Shown here: piece after piece, positions 1 to 7,633 of the stretch
Numbering within the stretch: position 1 is the stretch's first letter
How the letters are laid out: each line of letters starts with the position of its first letter
Source of the DNA: Sphingomonadaceae bacterium
GTDB taxonomy: Bacteria; Pseudomonadota; Alphaproteobacteria; Sphingomonadales; Sphingomonadaceae
Reading direction: 5' to 3'
Assembly: GCA_947453945.1 (NCBI GenBank)
Contig: CANGJB010000006.1
Location: forward strand, 20,437 to 84,436
Length of the DNA: 64,000 nucleotides
The notes under the pieces: generated by a model
What the model was told of the DNA's origin: nothing
The model's input: only the letters and a program-made list of their open reading frames with translations
Databases searched by the model: none
Made by a program: the position numbers and the translations under genes

Positions 1-183
1 CCCGCCGCCACCGACGCGGCGATCCTCGAAGCGATGACCCAGCATCCCATCCTGGTGAACCGGCCCATCGTGGTCAGCCCCAAGGGCACCAAGCTGTGCC
101 GTCCCTCGGAAGCTGTGCTCGATCTGCTGGAACGCAGGCCCGAAAGCTTCACCAAGGAAGATGGTGAGGTCGTGAAGCTCTAG
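1..183 (+). CDS. arsC: Arsenate reductase (glutaredoxin type), 3' end only
   Basis: The window opens inside this gene, so only the last 60 codons and the TAG stop are present. The visible stretch contains HPILVNRPIVV followed by SPKGTKLCRPSEAVLDLL, which is the typical C-terminal part of the ArsC/thioredoxin-fold family, including the arginine of the I-x-N-R-P motif that helps bind the oxyanion. ArsC reduces arsenate to arsenite in the cytoplasm with glutathione and glutaredoxin. The catalytic N-terminal cysteine lies outside the window. The gene converges on hisZ and the two stop regions overlap by 4 bases. A related ArsC-fold protein with another function cannot be excluded from this fragment. 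Confidence 0.8.
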   Translation, partial: PAATDAAILEAMTQHPILVNRPIVVSPKGTKLCRPSEAVLDLLERRPESFTKEDGEVVKL

Positions 184-1322
184 AGCTTCACCGGCTCGCC
201 GCCCTGCAGCGCATGGGTGCAGCCCAGCGCCTGCGCGCTGTCCGCCTCGCTCAGCGCCGCGACAGTGCGCCAGCCGATGCTGCGCAGGCGGGCTGCCGTA
301 TCGCGGTCGTGGCCCAGCGGCAGGAACACGCTGTCCTCGCCATGTTCGGCATCGGCGACTTGGGCGATCAGCGCATCGGGATAGAGCGAGAAGCCGGTGG
401 CGACTTCGCCTTCCGCCCCCTTGGCACCCGAACCCGCAATGCGATAAGTGCCGCCCCGGCCCAGCGCGCCGCGCACGCCATCGGCATAGAGCGTAAAGCC
501 CAGCCATGACTGGTATTCAAAGCCGTGCCGCTCCGAAGGATCGAGCGTGAGCCGCGCGGTGCCGCCCAGTGCAGCCGCAATGGCGCGCAGCGCGGCAATG
601 CGCCCGGCGAGCGCGCCGCCGGCATCGATTGCGGCCAGCTTTTCCAGCGCAGTCTCGAATTCACCGGTGGCGTAGAGCAGCGGGACATAGGCCTCACCGC
701 CCGCATCGACGAGGCCGCGCGCATCCTTGGTATCAAGCTCGCGCCGCACCGCCTCGATCTGTCCGGGCTCCAGCGGGAAGGCTTTCTCCGCCAGCGTATC
801 GACAAGATCGGGGAGCGTGAAATCGACACTGACGCCTTGCGCACCGGCGGCCTGCAGCGCCTCTATCGCGATGGCGACAACTTCGGAGGCCGCGGCGACA
901 TTGTCTGCGCCGATCAGTTCGGCCCCGCACTGCAACCGCTCGCGCGCGGGATCGAGCGCATCGCCCTTGATGGTGAGCACCTGCCCCGCATAGCACAGCC
1001 GCAGCGGGCGCGCGGCAGCGGCGAGGCGGGTGCTCGCGATGCGGCCGATCTGCGGCGTGTGATCGCTGCGCAGGCCCATCATGCGCAAGGACGCGGGATC
1101 GACGAAGCGGAACATGCGCCGGCCAGAATCGGGGGGGCTGATCCCGTCCATCCGCGCGGCCAGGCTGCGCTCGAACTCGATCATCGGCGGCAGCACACGG
1201 TCATAGCCGTGGCCGTGCATCACATCCTGCACACTGCGCATCACGCGCGTGGTGGCCGCGGCTTCGCGCGGCAGGCGGTCTTCAAGGCCCTCAGGCAGGA
1301 GATCGGGGTTCGGTTCGGTCAT
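180..1322 (-). CDS. hisZ: ATP phosphoribosyltransferase regulatory subunit HisZ
   Basis: This 380-residue protein resembles the catalytic core of histidyl-tRNA synthetase but should act as the regulatory subunit of the short-form HisG, the first enzyme of histidine synthesis. Near the N terminus it has LLPEGLEDRLP, then MFRFVDP and the motif-2-like RSDHTPQIGRI, and later LCYAGQVL and RERLQCGAELIG, all typical of HisZ. At 380 aa it lacks room for the anticodon-binding domain of HisS, which argues for HisZ. hisG is not in the window. No clear Shine-Dalgarno sequence precedes the ATG. A direct repeat about 100 bases upstream could be an operator. Confidence 0.9.
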   Translation of the reverse strand: MTEPNPDLLPEGLEDRLPREAAATTRVMRSVQDVMHGHGYDRVLPPMIEFERSLAARMDGISPPDSGRRMFRFVDPASLRMMGLRSDHTPQIGRIASTRLAAAARPLRLCYAGQVLTIKGDALDPARERLQCGAELIGADNVAAASEVVAIAIEALQAAGAQGVSVDFTLPDLVDTLAEKAFPLEPGQIEAVRRELDTKDARGLVDAGGEAYVPLLYATGEFETALEKLAAIDAGGALAGRIAALRAIAAALGGTARLTLDPSERHGFEYQSWLGFTLYADGVRGALGRGGTYRIAGSGAKGAEGEVATGFSLYPDALIAQVADAEHGEDSVFLPLGHDRDTAARLRSIGWRTVAALSEADSAQALGCTHALQGGEPVKL

Positions 1323-1736
1323 GACAAAGGCGCCCTAGCCCACCGCGCGGGAGAATCGAACCCCAATTGCGCGGTGCAGACGCGGCGCCCACTGCCCCTC
1401 GCCGACCTGTCGGGATTCCTTACGGTTGACACGGTTGACACGCCCCTGAGGAAAAACTGAACCCGATCAGTGGGGCAAGTTTGATCGACCGGAGCGATCA
1501 ATGACTGCGGTGCGGGCGGCGGGGATTGCGGCATGGGCGGGGCGGCTCGGCGGTGGGGACGGAAGGCGCGGAGCCTCGCAGATTTGGGGGTTGTAGGAAA
1601 GTTTGTTGGGCGTGCCGGACAGGCACGATGCTGCGGCGACCTAGGATCTCGGGCCTTGTTGCACCCGCCATCGGAACCGGTCACAGCCCCCTTTCACCGG
1701 CGCGGCTTCGGCCTGGAAAGCCTTCAGTCTGAAACG
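1323..1736. other. Gene-poor intergenic region between hisZ and the TonB receptor gene
   Basis: About 410 bases carry no convincing coding sequence; short open frames on both strands are low-complexity and have no recognisable domain. The side next to hisZ holds two direct copies of GGTTGACAC and a T-loop-like string on the minus strand (GGGGTTCGATTCTCC near 1351-1365). The other end leads into a strong hairpin terminator. The region may contain the hisZ promoter on the minus strand. Confidence 0.6.
1424..1441. promoter_or_regulatory. Tandem direct repeat upstream of hisZ, possible operator
   Basis: GGTTGACAC occurs twice with no gap (1424-1432 and 1433-1441), about 100 bases upstream of the hisZ start when read on the minus strand. 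A perfect 9-base tandem repeat at this distance fits a binding site for a dimeric regulator, or two -35-like elements on the plus strand. No regulator can be named from the sequence. Confidence 0.3.
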
Positions 1737-1772
1737 AAAAACCCCATGCGGATGTGCCGCATGGGGTTTTCC
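1737..1772 (-). terminator. Strong hairpin terminator downstream of the TonB receptor gene
   Basis: The arms AAAACCCCATGCGG (1738-1751) and CCGCATGGGGTTTT (1757-1770) are perfectly complementary around a 5-base loop. Read on the minus strand the hairpin is followed by a T-rich tract, so it should end transcription of the receptor gene, whose stop is at 1799. A-T pairs at both ends allow it to work in both directions. Confidence 0.85.
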
Positions 1773-1798
1773 TGATTGGCAGCCTGATCAGCCGAAGA

Positions 1799-4258
1799 TC
1801 ACATCTTAAGGTTCACTTCCACGCCGAACGTGCGCGGATCGTTGAAGAAGCCGGTGATGCCGGATGTCGGCGCACCCGATTTGTAGAACATGTGCTGTTC
1901 GTTGAACAAGTTGCGCGCCCAGGCTGAAACTGTCAGCCGCGCGCTGTCGTTGCCCATGTCGATATCCGCAATGGCAATCCGGCCGTTCACCACAAACGCG
2001 CTGTCACCCTTGGGCTGCGCAAAGCGCACCGCACGAGTGCGGCTATCGAGCAGCGAGTCCGTGTAGTTGGCGTAAAAGCCTGAATCGTAATTCCCATCGA
2101 GATGCGCCCTGAGCGTGAAACCGTTCAGCGGGAGCTCGTAATCGATCGACCCGCTGGCGGCGTATTCAGGCGTATAGACCTGATAGATCTTCTGGGCGGC
2201 CGTGACCGAGACAATCTGGCCGTTGATGCGCTGCTGGAACGGGTTCACCGTGTCCGGGATTTTCACGCTGGTATAGGCAAAGCTGCCCGATAGCGTGAGG
2301 CCGTCCAGCGGCATCACGGTCAATTCCGCCTCAACCCCCTTGAGCCGCCCGGTGCCGGGGGCATTGACGGTGTTGGTCGTGGTGCGGGTGGTGACAACCC
2401 GCACGCCGTTGACGAAATCCTCGTATTGGCCGCTGAAGTCGAGCTGGATGTTCTTGTAGGAGCCGGTGTACGCCGCGATGTTGAGGCGGGCGCGGCGATC
2501 CCAGAACTCGGTCTTCGCGCCGATCTCGAACATCGAGACGGTCTCCGGATCGAACCGAGCGTAGCTGAGCGAACGCGAGTTCGCGCCGCCCGAGCGGTAG
2601 CTGGTGCTCCACTTGCCGTAGAAATGGATATCGCGCGATGCATCAACGCCGAGATTGACCAAGGGGTCGACCCGCGATTTTGAATACTCGAGCGGGATCT
2701 CTGCCGGAGGATTCCCGTTGATTCCGGCAGGAAGCGCGCCGTTGACGGTGAACAGCCGTCCCTCCTTCTTGTCGCGCGTCCAGCGAGCGCCGAGCGTCAG
2801 ATGCACCATGTCAGCGGCGATCGGCGGCGTGTAGGTGCCCTGTCCATAGGCCCCGATGCTGGTGGTGGTGACATAGCTGGCACGCTGCACCACATAGGGC
2901 GAAAGCGCTGACGTGGGATACCCGCCCGGGTCCACCGTGAACGTGCCGCCCGCCGCATCTGAAAAGCGCGCCACGAACGGTGCCTGCGCGTCATCCTGGA
3001 CGCGCTCCTGATAATAGAGCGCGCCGGCGGCAAAATTGACCCGGCCAAACTCGCCAATCGCCTGAAGCTCTTCGCTCAACTGATTCTGGCGGAATGCTGC
3101 GAGGCTGTAGCGCTGGAAAAAGGCCCCGGTGAAATTGGCCGCAGGGCGGGTCACGAACGACGAGGCAGCGCCGGCGTTGTCGAATTGGGTCTGGGTCAGT
3201 TCGCGATAGGCCGTGATCGACTTGAGCAGCAGCTTGGGCATCACCTGCCATTCAAGGTTGAACCGCCCCCCGTTCGTCTTGCCAACGCTTGGCTGCTCGA
3301 TCGCGCCCACTGCCGCAACGCTGACGCGGTTCGGCTGCAAGGGGGTGGCTGCTGCGATGACATAGGCCGCAATCGCCGGGTTGTCTGGACCCGAGGCCGG
3401 GACGGCGAACGGGGCGCCGACGAGCTGCTGGTAGAGCGTGCTGGTGGCATCGTAGGAGGAATCGAACGAGAGATCGGCGGTTACCGTGTCGTTCGGCTTC
3501 CACATCAGTTCGACATGGCCGCCCCGGCGATCGAAGCTGTTGAAATCCGATTGGCCCTGGAGCGGATTCTTCACGAAACCGCCGCGACGGGTGACGATGC
3601 CATCCAGCTTGACGCTGAGATTGCTGAAGCTGGGCAAGTCGACGTGGACCACCCCGTTATAGCTGCCATAGTTGCCGGCCCCGACCGTGGCATTGAGCTT
3701 GAATTCGCCGCTGGGCCGCTTGGTGGTGATGCTGACGGCGCCGCCTTCTGTATTGCGACCGAACAAGGTGCCTTGCGGCCCCTTGAGCACTTCGATGTTA
3801 TCGACATCGAACATGGCCGCGCCAAGCGCCTGCGGTCGGCCGAGGTAGACCCCGTCGATATAGACCCCGACACCCTGATCGCGCGCGGGCTGGTTGCTGT
3901 CAGACAGCACGCCGACGCCGCGTACGTTGATGATCAATGCGCCCGGCCGCGAGAAAAACGGGGCCACGCGCAAGCTGGGGATCGTGCCGTCGCTCAGATC
4001 GACCAGCGACTGGACGTGACGATTGACCAGCGCGCCGCTGTCGAGCACCGAGATGGCAATCGGGGTCTGCTGCAAGTTCTCCGGCCGCATTTGCGCGGTG
4101 ACGATCATCTCCGTGAGGCCACCTTGCTCGCCTGCGTCGGCAGCGACTGCGTCTCCTGAAGGTGCAGGCGCGGTTTCTGCGGCAAAGGCCTGCGAAGAAA
4201 CACCGGCAAGCAGCAAGGGAAGCATCTGCGCGGCGAGTGTCTTCAAAGTCGGTTTCAT
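1799..4258 (-). CDS. TonB-dependent outer-membrane receptor
   Basis: This 819-residue protein starts with a signal peptide (about residues 1-26, ending SSQAFA). The TonB-box-like stretch EMIVTAQ near residue 50 is followed by a plug domain with VYIDGVYLGRPQ and FGRNTEGGAVSITTKRPSGE. The remaining 600 or so residues are the beta-barrel. It belongs to the large FecA/BtuB-like family that is expanded in sphingomonads for uptake of carbohydrates, siderophores or aromatic compounds; the substrate cannot be read from sequence. The barrel ends in NLKM rather than the usual terminal aromatic residue. The gene is monocistronic, with its own terminator, and diverges from a secreted phosphatase gene. 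Confidence 0.93.
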   Translation of the reverse strand: MKPTLKTLAAQMLPLLLAGVSSQAFAAETAPAPSGDAVAADAGEQGGLTEMIVTAQMRPENLQQTPIAISVLDSGALVNRHVQSLVDLSDGTIPSLRVAPFFSRPGALIINVRGVGVLSDSNQPARDQGVGVYIDGVYLGRPQALGAAMFDVDNIEVLKGPQGTLFGRNTEGGAVSITTKRPSGEFKLNATVGAGNYGSYNGVVHVDLPSFSNLSVKLDGIVTRRGGFVKNPLQGQSDFNSFDRRGGHVELMWKPNDTVTADLSFDSSYDATSTLYQQLVGAPFAVPASGPDNPAIAAYVIAAATPLQPNRVSVAAVGAIEQPSVGKTNGGRFNLEWQVMPKLLLKSITAYRELTQTQFDNAGAASSFVTRPAANFTGAFFQRYSLAAFRQNQLSEELQAIGEFGRVNFAAGALYYQERVQDDAQAPFVARFSDAAGGTFTVDPGGYPTSALSPYVVQRASYVTTTSIGAYGQGTYTPPIAADMVHLTLGARWTRDKKEGRLFTVNGALPAGINGNPPAEIPLEYSKSRVDPLVNLGVDASRDIHFYGKWSTSYRSGGANSRSLSYARFDPETVSMFEIGAKTEFWDRRARLNIAAYTGSYKNIQLDFSGQYEDFVNGVRVVTTRTTTNTVNAPGTGRLKGVEAELTVMPLDGLTLSGSFAYTSVKIPDTVNPFQQRINGQIVSVTAAQKIYQVYTPEYAASGSIDYELPLNGFTLRAHLDGNYDSGFYANYTDSLLDSRTRAVRFAQPKGDSAFVVNGRIAIADIDMGNDSARLTVSAWARNLFNEQHMFYKSGAPTSGITGFFNDPRTFGVEVNLKM

Positions 4259-4522
4259 CGTGTGCCCCCTGAAATTAGCAATAAACGGGGGCTGCGGATT
4301 GCAGCATGCCGGTAAACCGCCTGCCCCTCAGCCGGCGCATCTAGAGGGCGAAAGTGACTCTTCGGCGGCTTTTAGAAGACCAAACGAAGACACTGAATCG
4401 GATACAAGCGGGACAGATGTGACTGCTATGGAAACGTCATAAAACAGCGCTACGCGGTTTTTGAATTGATCGCTCGGTAGAATGCAACGTCTGCTGGCGA
4501 CGCGCCTTGCGAAGGATTGATC
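4259..4522. promoter_or_regulatory. Divergent promoter region between receptor and phosphatase genes
   Basis: These 264 bases separate two diverging genes and must hold promoters for both. The half nearer the phosphatase gene (about 4375-4490) is clearly richer in A and T than its surroundings. No operator or consensus -35/-10 pair stands out by eye. Confidence 0.5.
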
Positions 4523-5596
4523 ATGAAAAAGGGTTCGCTTTCCGGCCACGCCATGGTGCCCCTGGCCATCATCGCGCTTTTTTCTGCACAACCGGTGGTG
4601 GCCAAGGCAACCGGAGCGGAAGTAATTCGTGCGGTGGACGGGACGCTGACCGTGCGGTGGCAAGCGGCGGGGCCGGTCGATGTGCTTGTAGCAAATGACC
4701 CCAAGGCACCGGTGAAAACGGCGCAAGTCGTTTCCGCCGCCGATCTTGACGGCACCTATGTCGACACGGCGGGAGCCACCGAGGCGCGCCGCTTTTTCAC
4801 GATCCGGGATCGCCGCGACGGCAGCGTGGTGCGCGTGGCCGAAAGAGTGCTGCCCTTGGAGCAGGGCTCAAACTTCCGCGACATTGGCGGTTACCAGGCG
4901 GCTGGAGGCAAGACGATCCGGTGGGGCACGATCTATCGGTCTGGCGCGACCCCGCTGCTGACCGCGCAGGATCAGGCCCGCATTCGCGCGCTGGGCCTGC
5001 GCAACATGATCGATCTGCGGTCTGACGAAGAGCGCGTCCTCGCCCCTTCCAAAATTGACGGCGTGGCCTATTCCGCCATCGGCTATCAGATGGGCACCAT
5101 GATGAATACTGGCGCGGCGATGCGCAATGGTGCCGCGCTCTATCACAATTTCCCGAAGTTCTTCGCGCCGCAATTGAAGGTCATCTTCGAAAAGCTCAAG
5201 CGCAACGAAGGTCCGCTGGCGTTCAATTGTTCGGCGGGGCAGGATCGCACAGGGTTTGCATCGGCCATGGTGATGTCGGCGCTGGGCGTGCCGCGCGAAG
5301 TGATCGTGCGCGACTATCTGCTCTCTACCGAATATCGCCGGCCGCAGTTTGAACTGCCGCGCATCAACCCCGAGCTCCACAAGGACAACCCCGTCGCGCT
5401 GATGTTTGCGCGCTATCAAGACGCGCCCGGCGCAGACAAGCCGCAGCCGTTGCTGGAGGCAGACGGCACCCCTTATCTTGCTGGGGCCTTTGCGGAGATC
5501 GAGACCAAATGGGGATCGGTCGACAACTACCTCAGGGACGAAATCGGCCTCACCGCGCAGGACATCGCCGCGCTGCGCCGAAACTACCTGGAGTAA
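4523..5596 (+). CDS. Secreted tyrosine-protein phosphatase family protein
   Basis: The 357-residue product has an N-terminal signal sequence (about residues 1-29, ending VVAKA), a beta-rich region of about 90 residues, and a dual-specificity/tyrosine phosphatase domain beginning at NFRDIGGYQA. The P-loop C236-SAGQD-R242-TG matches the CX5R signature, with Cys236 as nucleophile and Arg242 binding phosphate. The family (Y_phosphatase3/PTP-like) removes phosphate from tyrosine, phosphoinositides or other esters; export suggests a periplasmic substrate. The ATG at 4523 is preferred to the in-frame TTG at 4517 because GAAGGA lies 6 bases upstream of it. Divergence from the TonB receptor suggests shared regulation, which is inference. 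Confidence 0.85.
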   Translation: MKKGSLSGHAMVPLAIIALFSAQPVVAKATGAEVIRAVDGTLTVRWQAAGPVDVLVANDPKAPVKTAQVVSAADLDGTYVDTAGATEARRFFTIRDRRDGSVVRVAERVLPLEQGSNFRDIGGYQAAGGKTIRWGTIYRSGATPLLTAQDQARIRALGLRNMIDLRSDEERVLAPSKIDGVAYSAIGYQMGTMMNTGAAMRNGAALYHNFPKFFAPQLKVIFEKLKRNEGPLAFNCSAGQDRTGFASAMVMSALGVPREVIVRDYLLSTEYRRPQFELPRINPELHKDNPVALMFARYQDAPGADKPQPLLEADGTPYLAGAFAEIETKWGSVDNYLRDEIGLTAQDIAALRRNYLE

Positions 5597-5646
5597 CCGC
5601 GCACCCGGCCAGCGATCACGGGACGTTGCCGGGAAACGGCTGCCTG

Positions 5647-6954
5647 TTATCCCAGCACGGAAAAGCTGCTCGCACGGTTTATGGGCCTCAGGCGCGAGAA
5701 AGCCCCCAGTCCCACGTCCCGGCCTGTCACCGGCAAGCGATACTGCAAAGGTGAGCGGTCGTGGTCGGCGCCGTTCATCACGCTCTCGATGAGATGGCCC
5801 ATCAGCCCGCCAACAAGCGGTGCATTCTTGAACTGGTTTCCGCTGGTGCCGATCGCGGTGAAATAGCCGCCCAGATCGCTCTTGTCGTAAACCGGAATCC
5901 AGTCCTCGCTGACGTCGTAAAGCGCGGCGAACCCCTGTGCCGTGTTGGGAATCCCGAGGTCCGGAAAGCGCAGGGCGGCGCGCCAGACCTGATTGGTCCA
6001 CTGATCGGAGAGGCTCGCCTCGAAATCCTCTGTATCGAGATATTCGAGGATGTCGCAGGCCGGTTCGAGGGATCCGATCAGCAAGTGGCCTGATTGCTCA
6101 GGGCGCATGTAGATACCGCAGTCTGCATCGGTGAGCACGAATCGAAGCCCGGGGCCTGATGCCGCCTGCGGCATGGGGACGTAGGCCACTTCCTGCCGCA
6201 GCGGACGGGTGCTGATATGCTCGGGCTTGTGCGCGCCGGACAGTTCATTCACCCAGCGGGAGGCGGGGCCGGCCGCGTTGATGACGATGGGCGTGTGGAT
6301 CAGGCCGCTCTTGTCGCAGGTCAGGCCGGTGATCTTTCCGGCGGACTGGTGGATGGCAAGAACGGTGTCGTTGAACCGGAAATGGCCGCCTGCGCGCTCC
6401 ACGGCCCCGGCAATCTGGGCGGTGGCCAGTTGGGGATCGCTGATATAGCCGCCGGTGGGGCAGAACATCGCGCCCGTGATGGGATCGCCAGCGGTTTGGC
6501 CGAATTCGGGATCATCAATCCGGCGCGCGGGGCTGAATTGGCTGAGGTCCGCGCCGGGGAGCCATTCGGGAAGCTCGCTCGTCGACACGTCCGTGAAGGG
6601 AACGCCAACCTCACGCATGATGGACCGCGTGCCCGCCAGTTGGCGATTCTCCGCCGCTTCGAGCACGAGGCAGCCGCATTCGTTGTAGTGCAGCGCGGAA
6701 TCGGGCCGGTAGCCGAGGTAATCTGCCCAGTTCTGCCATGCGAAATGCGCTTCATAGGCAAGCGCGGTGCCATCGATCGTCGAGTAATAGGGCCGGATGA
6801 TCGCGGCAGACCAGGATGTGGAGCCGTGCCCAGGTGCGGGGCCGCGATCCACGTTCAAGGTGCGCAGGCCGCGCCGCGCAAGATCGAGCGCGATGGCACA
6901 GCCAATCACTCCGGCACCGATGATGACGGCGTTGTACGTATTTCTTTCGGACAT
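5647..6954 (-). CDS. FAD-dependent oxidoreductase, DAO family
   Basis: This 435-residue flavoprotein has an N-terminal Rossmann fold with VIIGAGVIGCAIALDLA and an acidic residue after the second strand (NVDRG), typical of the D-amino acid dehydrogenase/sarcosine oxidase (DAO) family. STSWSAAIIRPYYS, near residues 45-58, lies where such enzymes bind FAD. The C-terminal half has FTAIGTSGNQFKNAP, the usual second flavin-contact region. It probably oxidises a secondary amine or amino acid in the cytoplasm. There is no signal peptide. It ends 51 bases from the converging phosphatase gene and lies upstream of no obvious partner subunit. Confidence 0.85.
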   Translation of the reverse strand: MSERNTYNAVIIGAGVIGCAIALDLARRGLRTLNVDRGPAPGHGSTSWSAAIIRPYYSTIDGTALAYEAHFAWQNWADYLGYRPDSALHYNECGCLVLEAAENRQLAGTRSIMREVGVPFTDVSTSELPEWLPGADLSQFSPARRIDDPEFGQTAGDPITGAMFCPTGGYISDPQLATAQIAGAVERAGGHFRFNDTVLAIHQSAGKITGLTCDKSGLIHTPIVINAAGPASRWVNELSGAHKPEHISTRPLRQEVAYVPMPQAASGPGLRFVLTDADCGIYMRPEQSGHLLIGSLEPACDILEYLDTEDFEASLSDQWTNQVWRAALRFPDLGIPNTAQGFAALYDVSEDWIPVYDKSDLGGYFTAIGTSGNQFKNAPLVGGLMGHLIESVMNGADHDRSPLQYRLPVTGRDVGLGAFSRLRPINRASSFSVLG

Positions 6955-6992
6955 TACAGACTGAGCCTCTTCCCCTTTTTCCCCTCTCCCAA

Positions 6993-7038
6993 CCCTCTCC
7001 CCTGCCCTTCGGCAAGCTCAGGATGAGCGGGGAGAGGG
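6993..7038 (-). terminator. Hairpin with repeat-type loop downstream of the DUF4440 gene
   Basis: CCCTCTCCCC (6993-7002) pairs with GGGGAGAGGG (7029-7038). The loop carries CTTCGGCAAGCTCAGGATGAGCGG, a variant of the dispersed palindromic repeat also found at 7552 and 7602. Lying just past the stop at 7050 on the minus strand, it probably ends or stabilises that transcript. There is no long T tract. Confidence 0.5.
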
Positions 7039-7049
7039 CTTTCAGGCGA

Positions 7050-7466
7050 TCAGTGGAAGATGTCGGTCCAGAGCATCCACTTGCCGTCCACCAGCTTGTA
7101 GACGACGACGGCGGTCACATCGGCGTGGACGGACTTCTCGCCCAGGGTATCGAACTGCACGCGCGAGATTTCGCGGATGTAGGTGGGGGAAAGCCGCTCG
7201 GTTTCGAGCACGGTCAGCTTGAGATTGGTGAGCGCCTTGGTCGCGCCGACCCAGAATGCTGTGATGTCTGCGCCCTTGTAGAGCTTGTTGTCACCGGGCA
7301 GCATCGTGGCATCGGGCGCATACATCGCGCCGACAGCAGCGCCGTCACCCTTGTTGAAAGCAGCAGCGAGCGCGTCGTCCATGCCCTGGATCATCGCATT
7401 GTCGTTGGCGAGTGCCGGCGTGGCCGTGAAGGCGAGTGTGGCCGCAGCCAGAAGTATCTTGCGCAT
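7050..7466 (-). CDS. Secreted SnoaL-like/DUF4440 family protein
   Basis: The 138-residue protein begins MRKILLAAATLAFTATPALA, a clear signal peptide cleaved after ALA. The mature part (AMIQGMDDALAAAFNKGD, then MYAPDATMLP and VYKLVDGKWMLWTDIFH) has the NTF2-like fold of the SgcJ/EcaC or DUF4440 group. Members range from ketosteroid-isomerase-like enzymes to non-catalytic ligand binders, so no reaction is assigned. An in-frame ATG at 7529 exists, but the start at 7466 places the signal peptide at the N terminus. It may be co-transcribed with the FAD oxidoreductase 95 bases downstream, although a hairpin lies between. Confidence 0.8.
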   Translation of the reverse strand: MRKILLAAATLAFTATPALANDNAMIQGMDDALAAAFNKGDGAAVGAMYAPDATMLPGDNKLYKGADITAFWVGATKALTNLKLTVLETERLSPTYIREISRVQFDTLGEKSVHADVTAVVVYKLVDGKWMLWTDIFH

Positions 7467-7551
7467 TGTGTAAGTCCCCGAAGGTGTGTCCCCTTGGGGG
7501 AGGCTATGGGGCTTTGCGGGCCGGGTCAAATCGCAAGCGTTGCGCGAGGTG

Positions 7552-7625
7552 CTTCGACAAGCTCAGCACGAGCGGTTCTGCTGGTTCGACACCAACCAGA
7601 TCCGCTCATCCTGAGCCTGTCGAAG
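7552..7625. repeat. Inverted pair of dispersed palindromic repeats
   Basis: CTTCGACAAGCTCAGCACGAG (7552 onward, to 7575) and its near-perfect reverse complement (7602-7625, ending CCTGTCGAAG) form a long hairpin. A smaller inner hairpin, CTGGTT/AACCAG, lies between them. These repeats are scattered through many alphaproteobacterial genomes, resembling REP elements. This one sits 9 bases past the serA stop codon on the minus strand and is likely the 3' end or stabiliser of the serA transcript. Confidence 0.75.
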
Positions 7626-7633
7626 GATAGGCC

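Noticed and set aside
1335..1370. tRNA-like T-loop string GGGGTTCGATTCTCC on the minus strand upstream of hisZ, possible tRNA remnant or attachment site
   Set aside because: No acceptor stem, D arm or anticodon arm could be fitted at the right spacing, and the T-arm stem has mismatches. A scan with a covariance model would decide.
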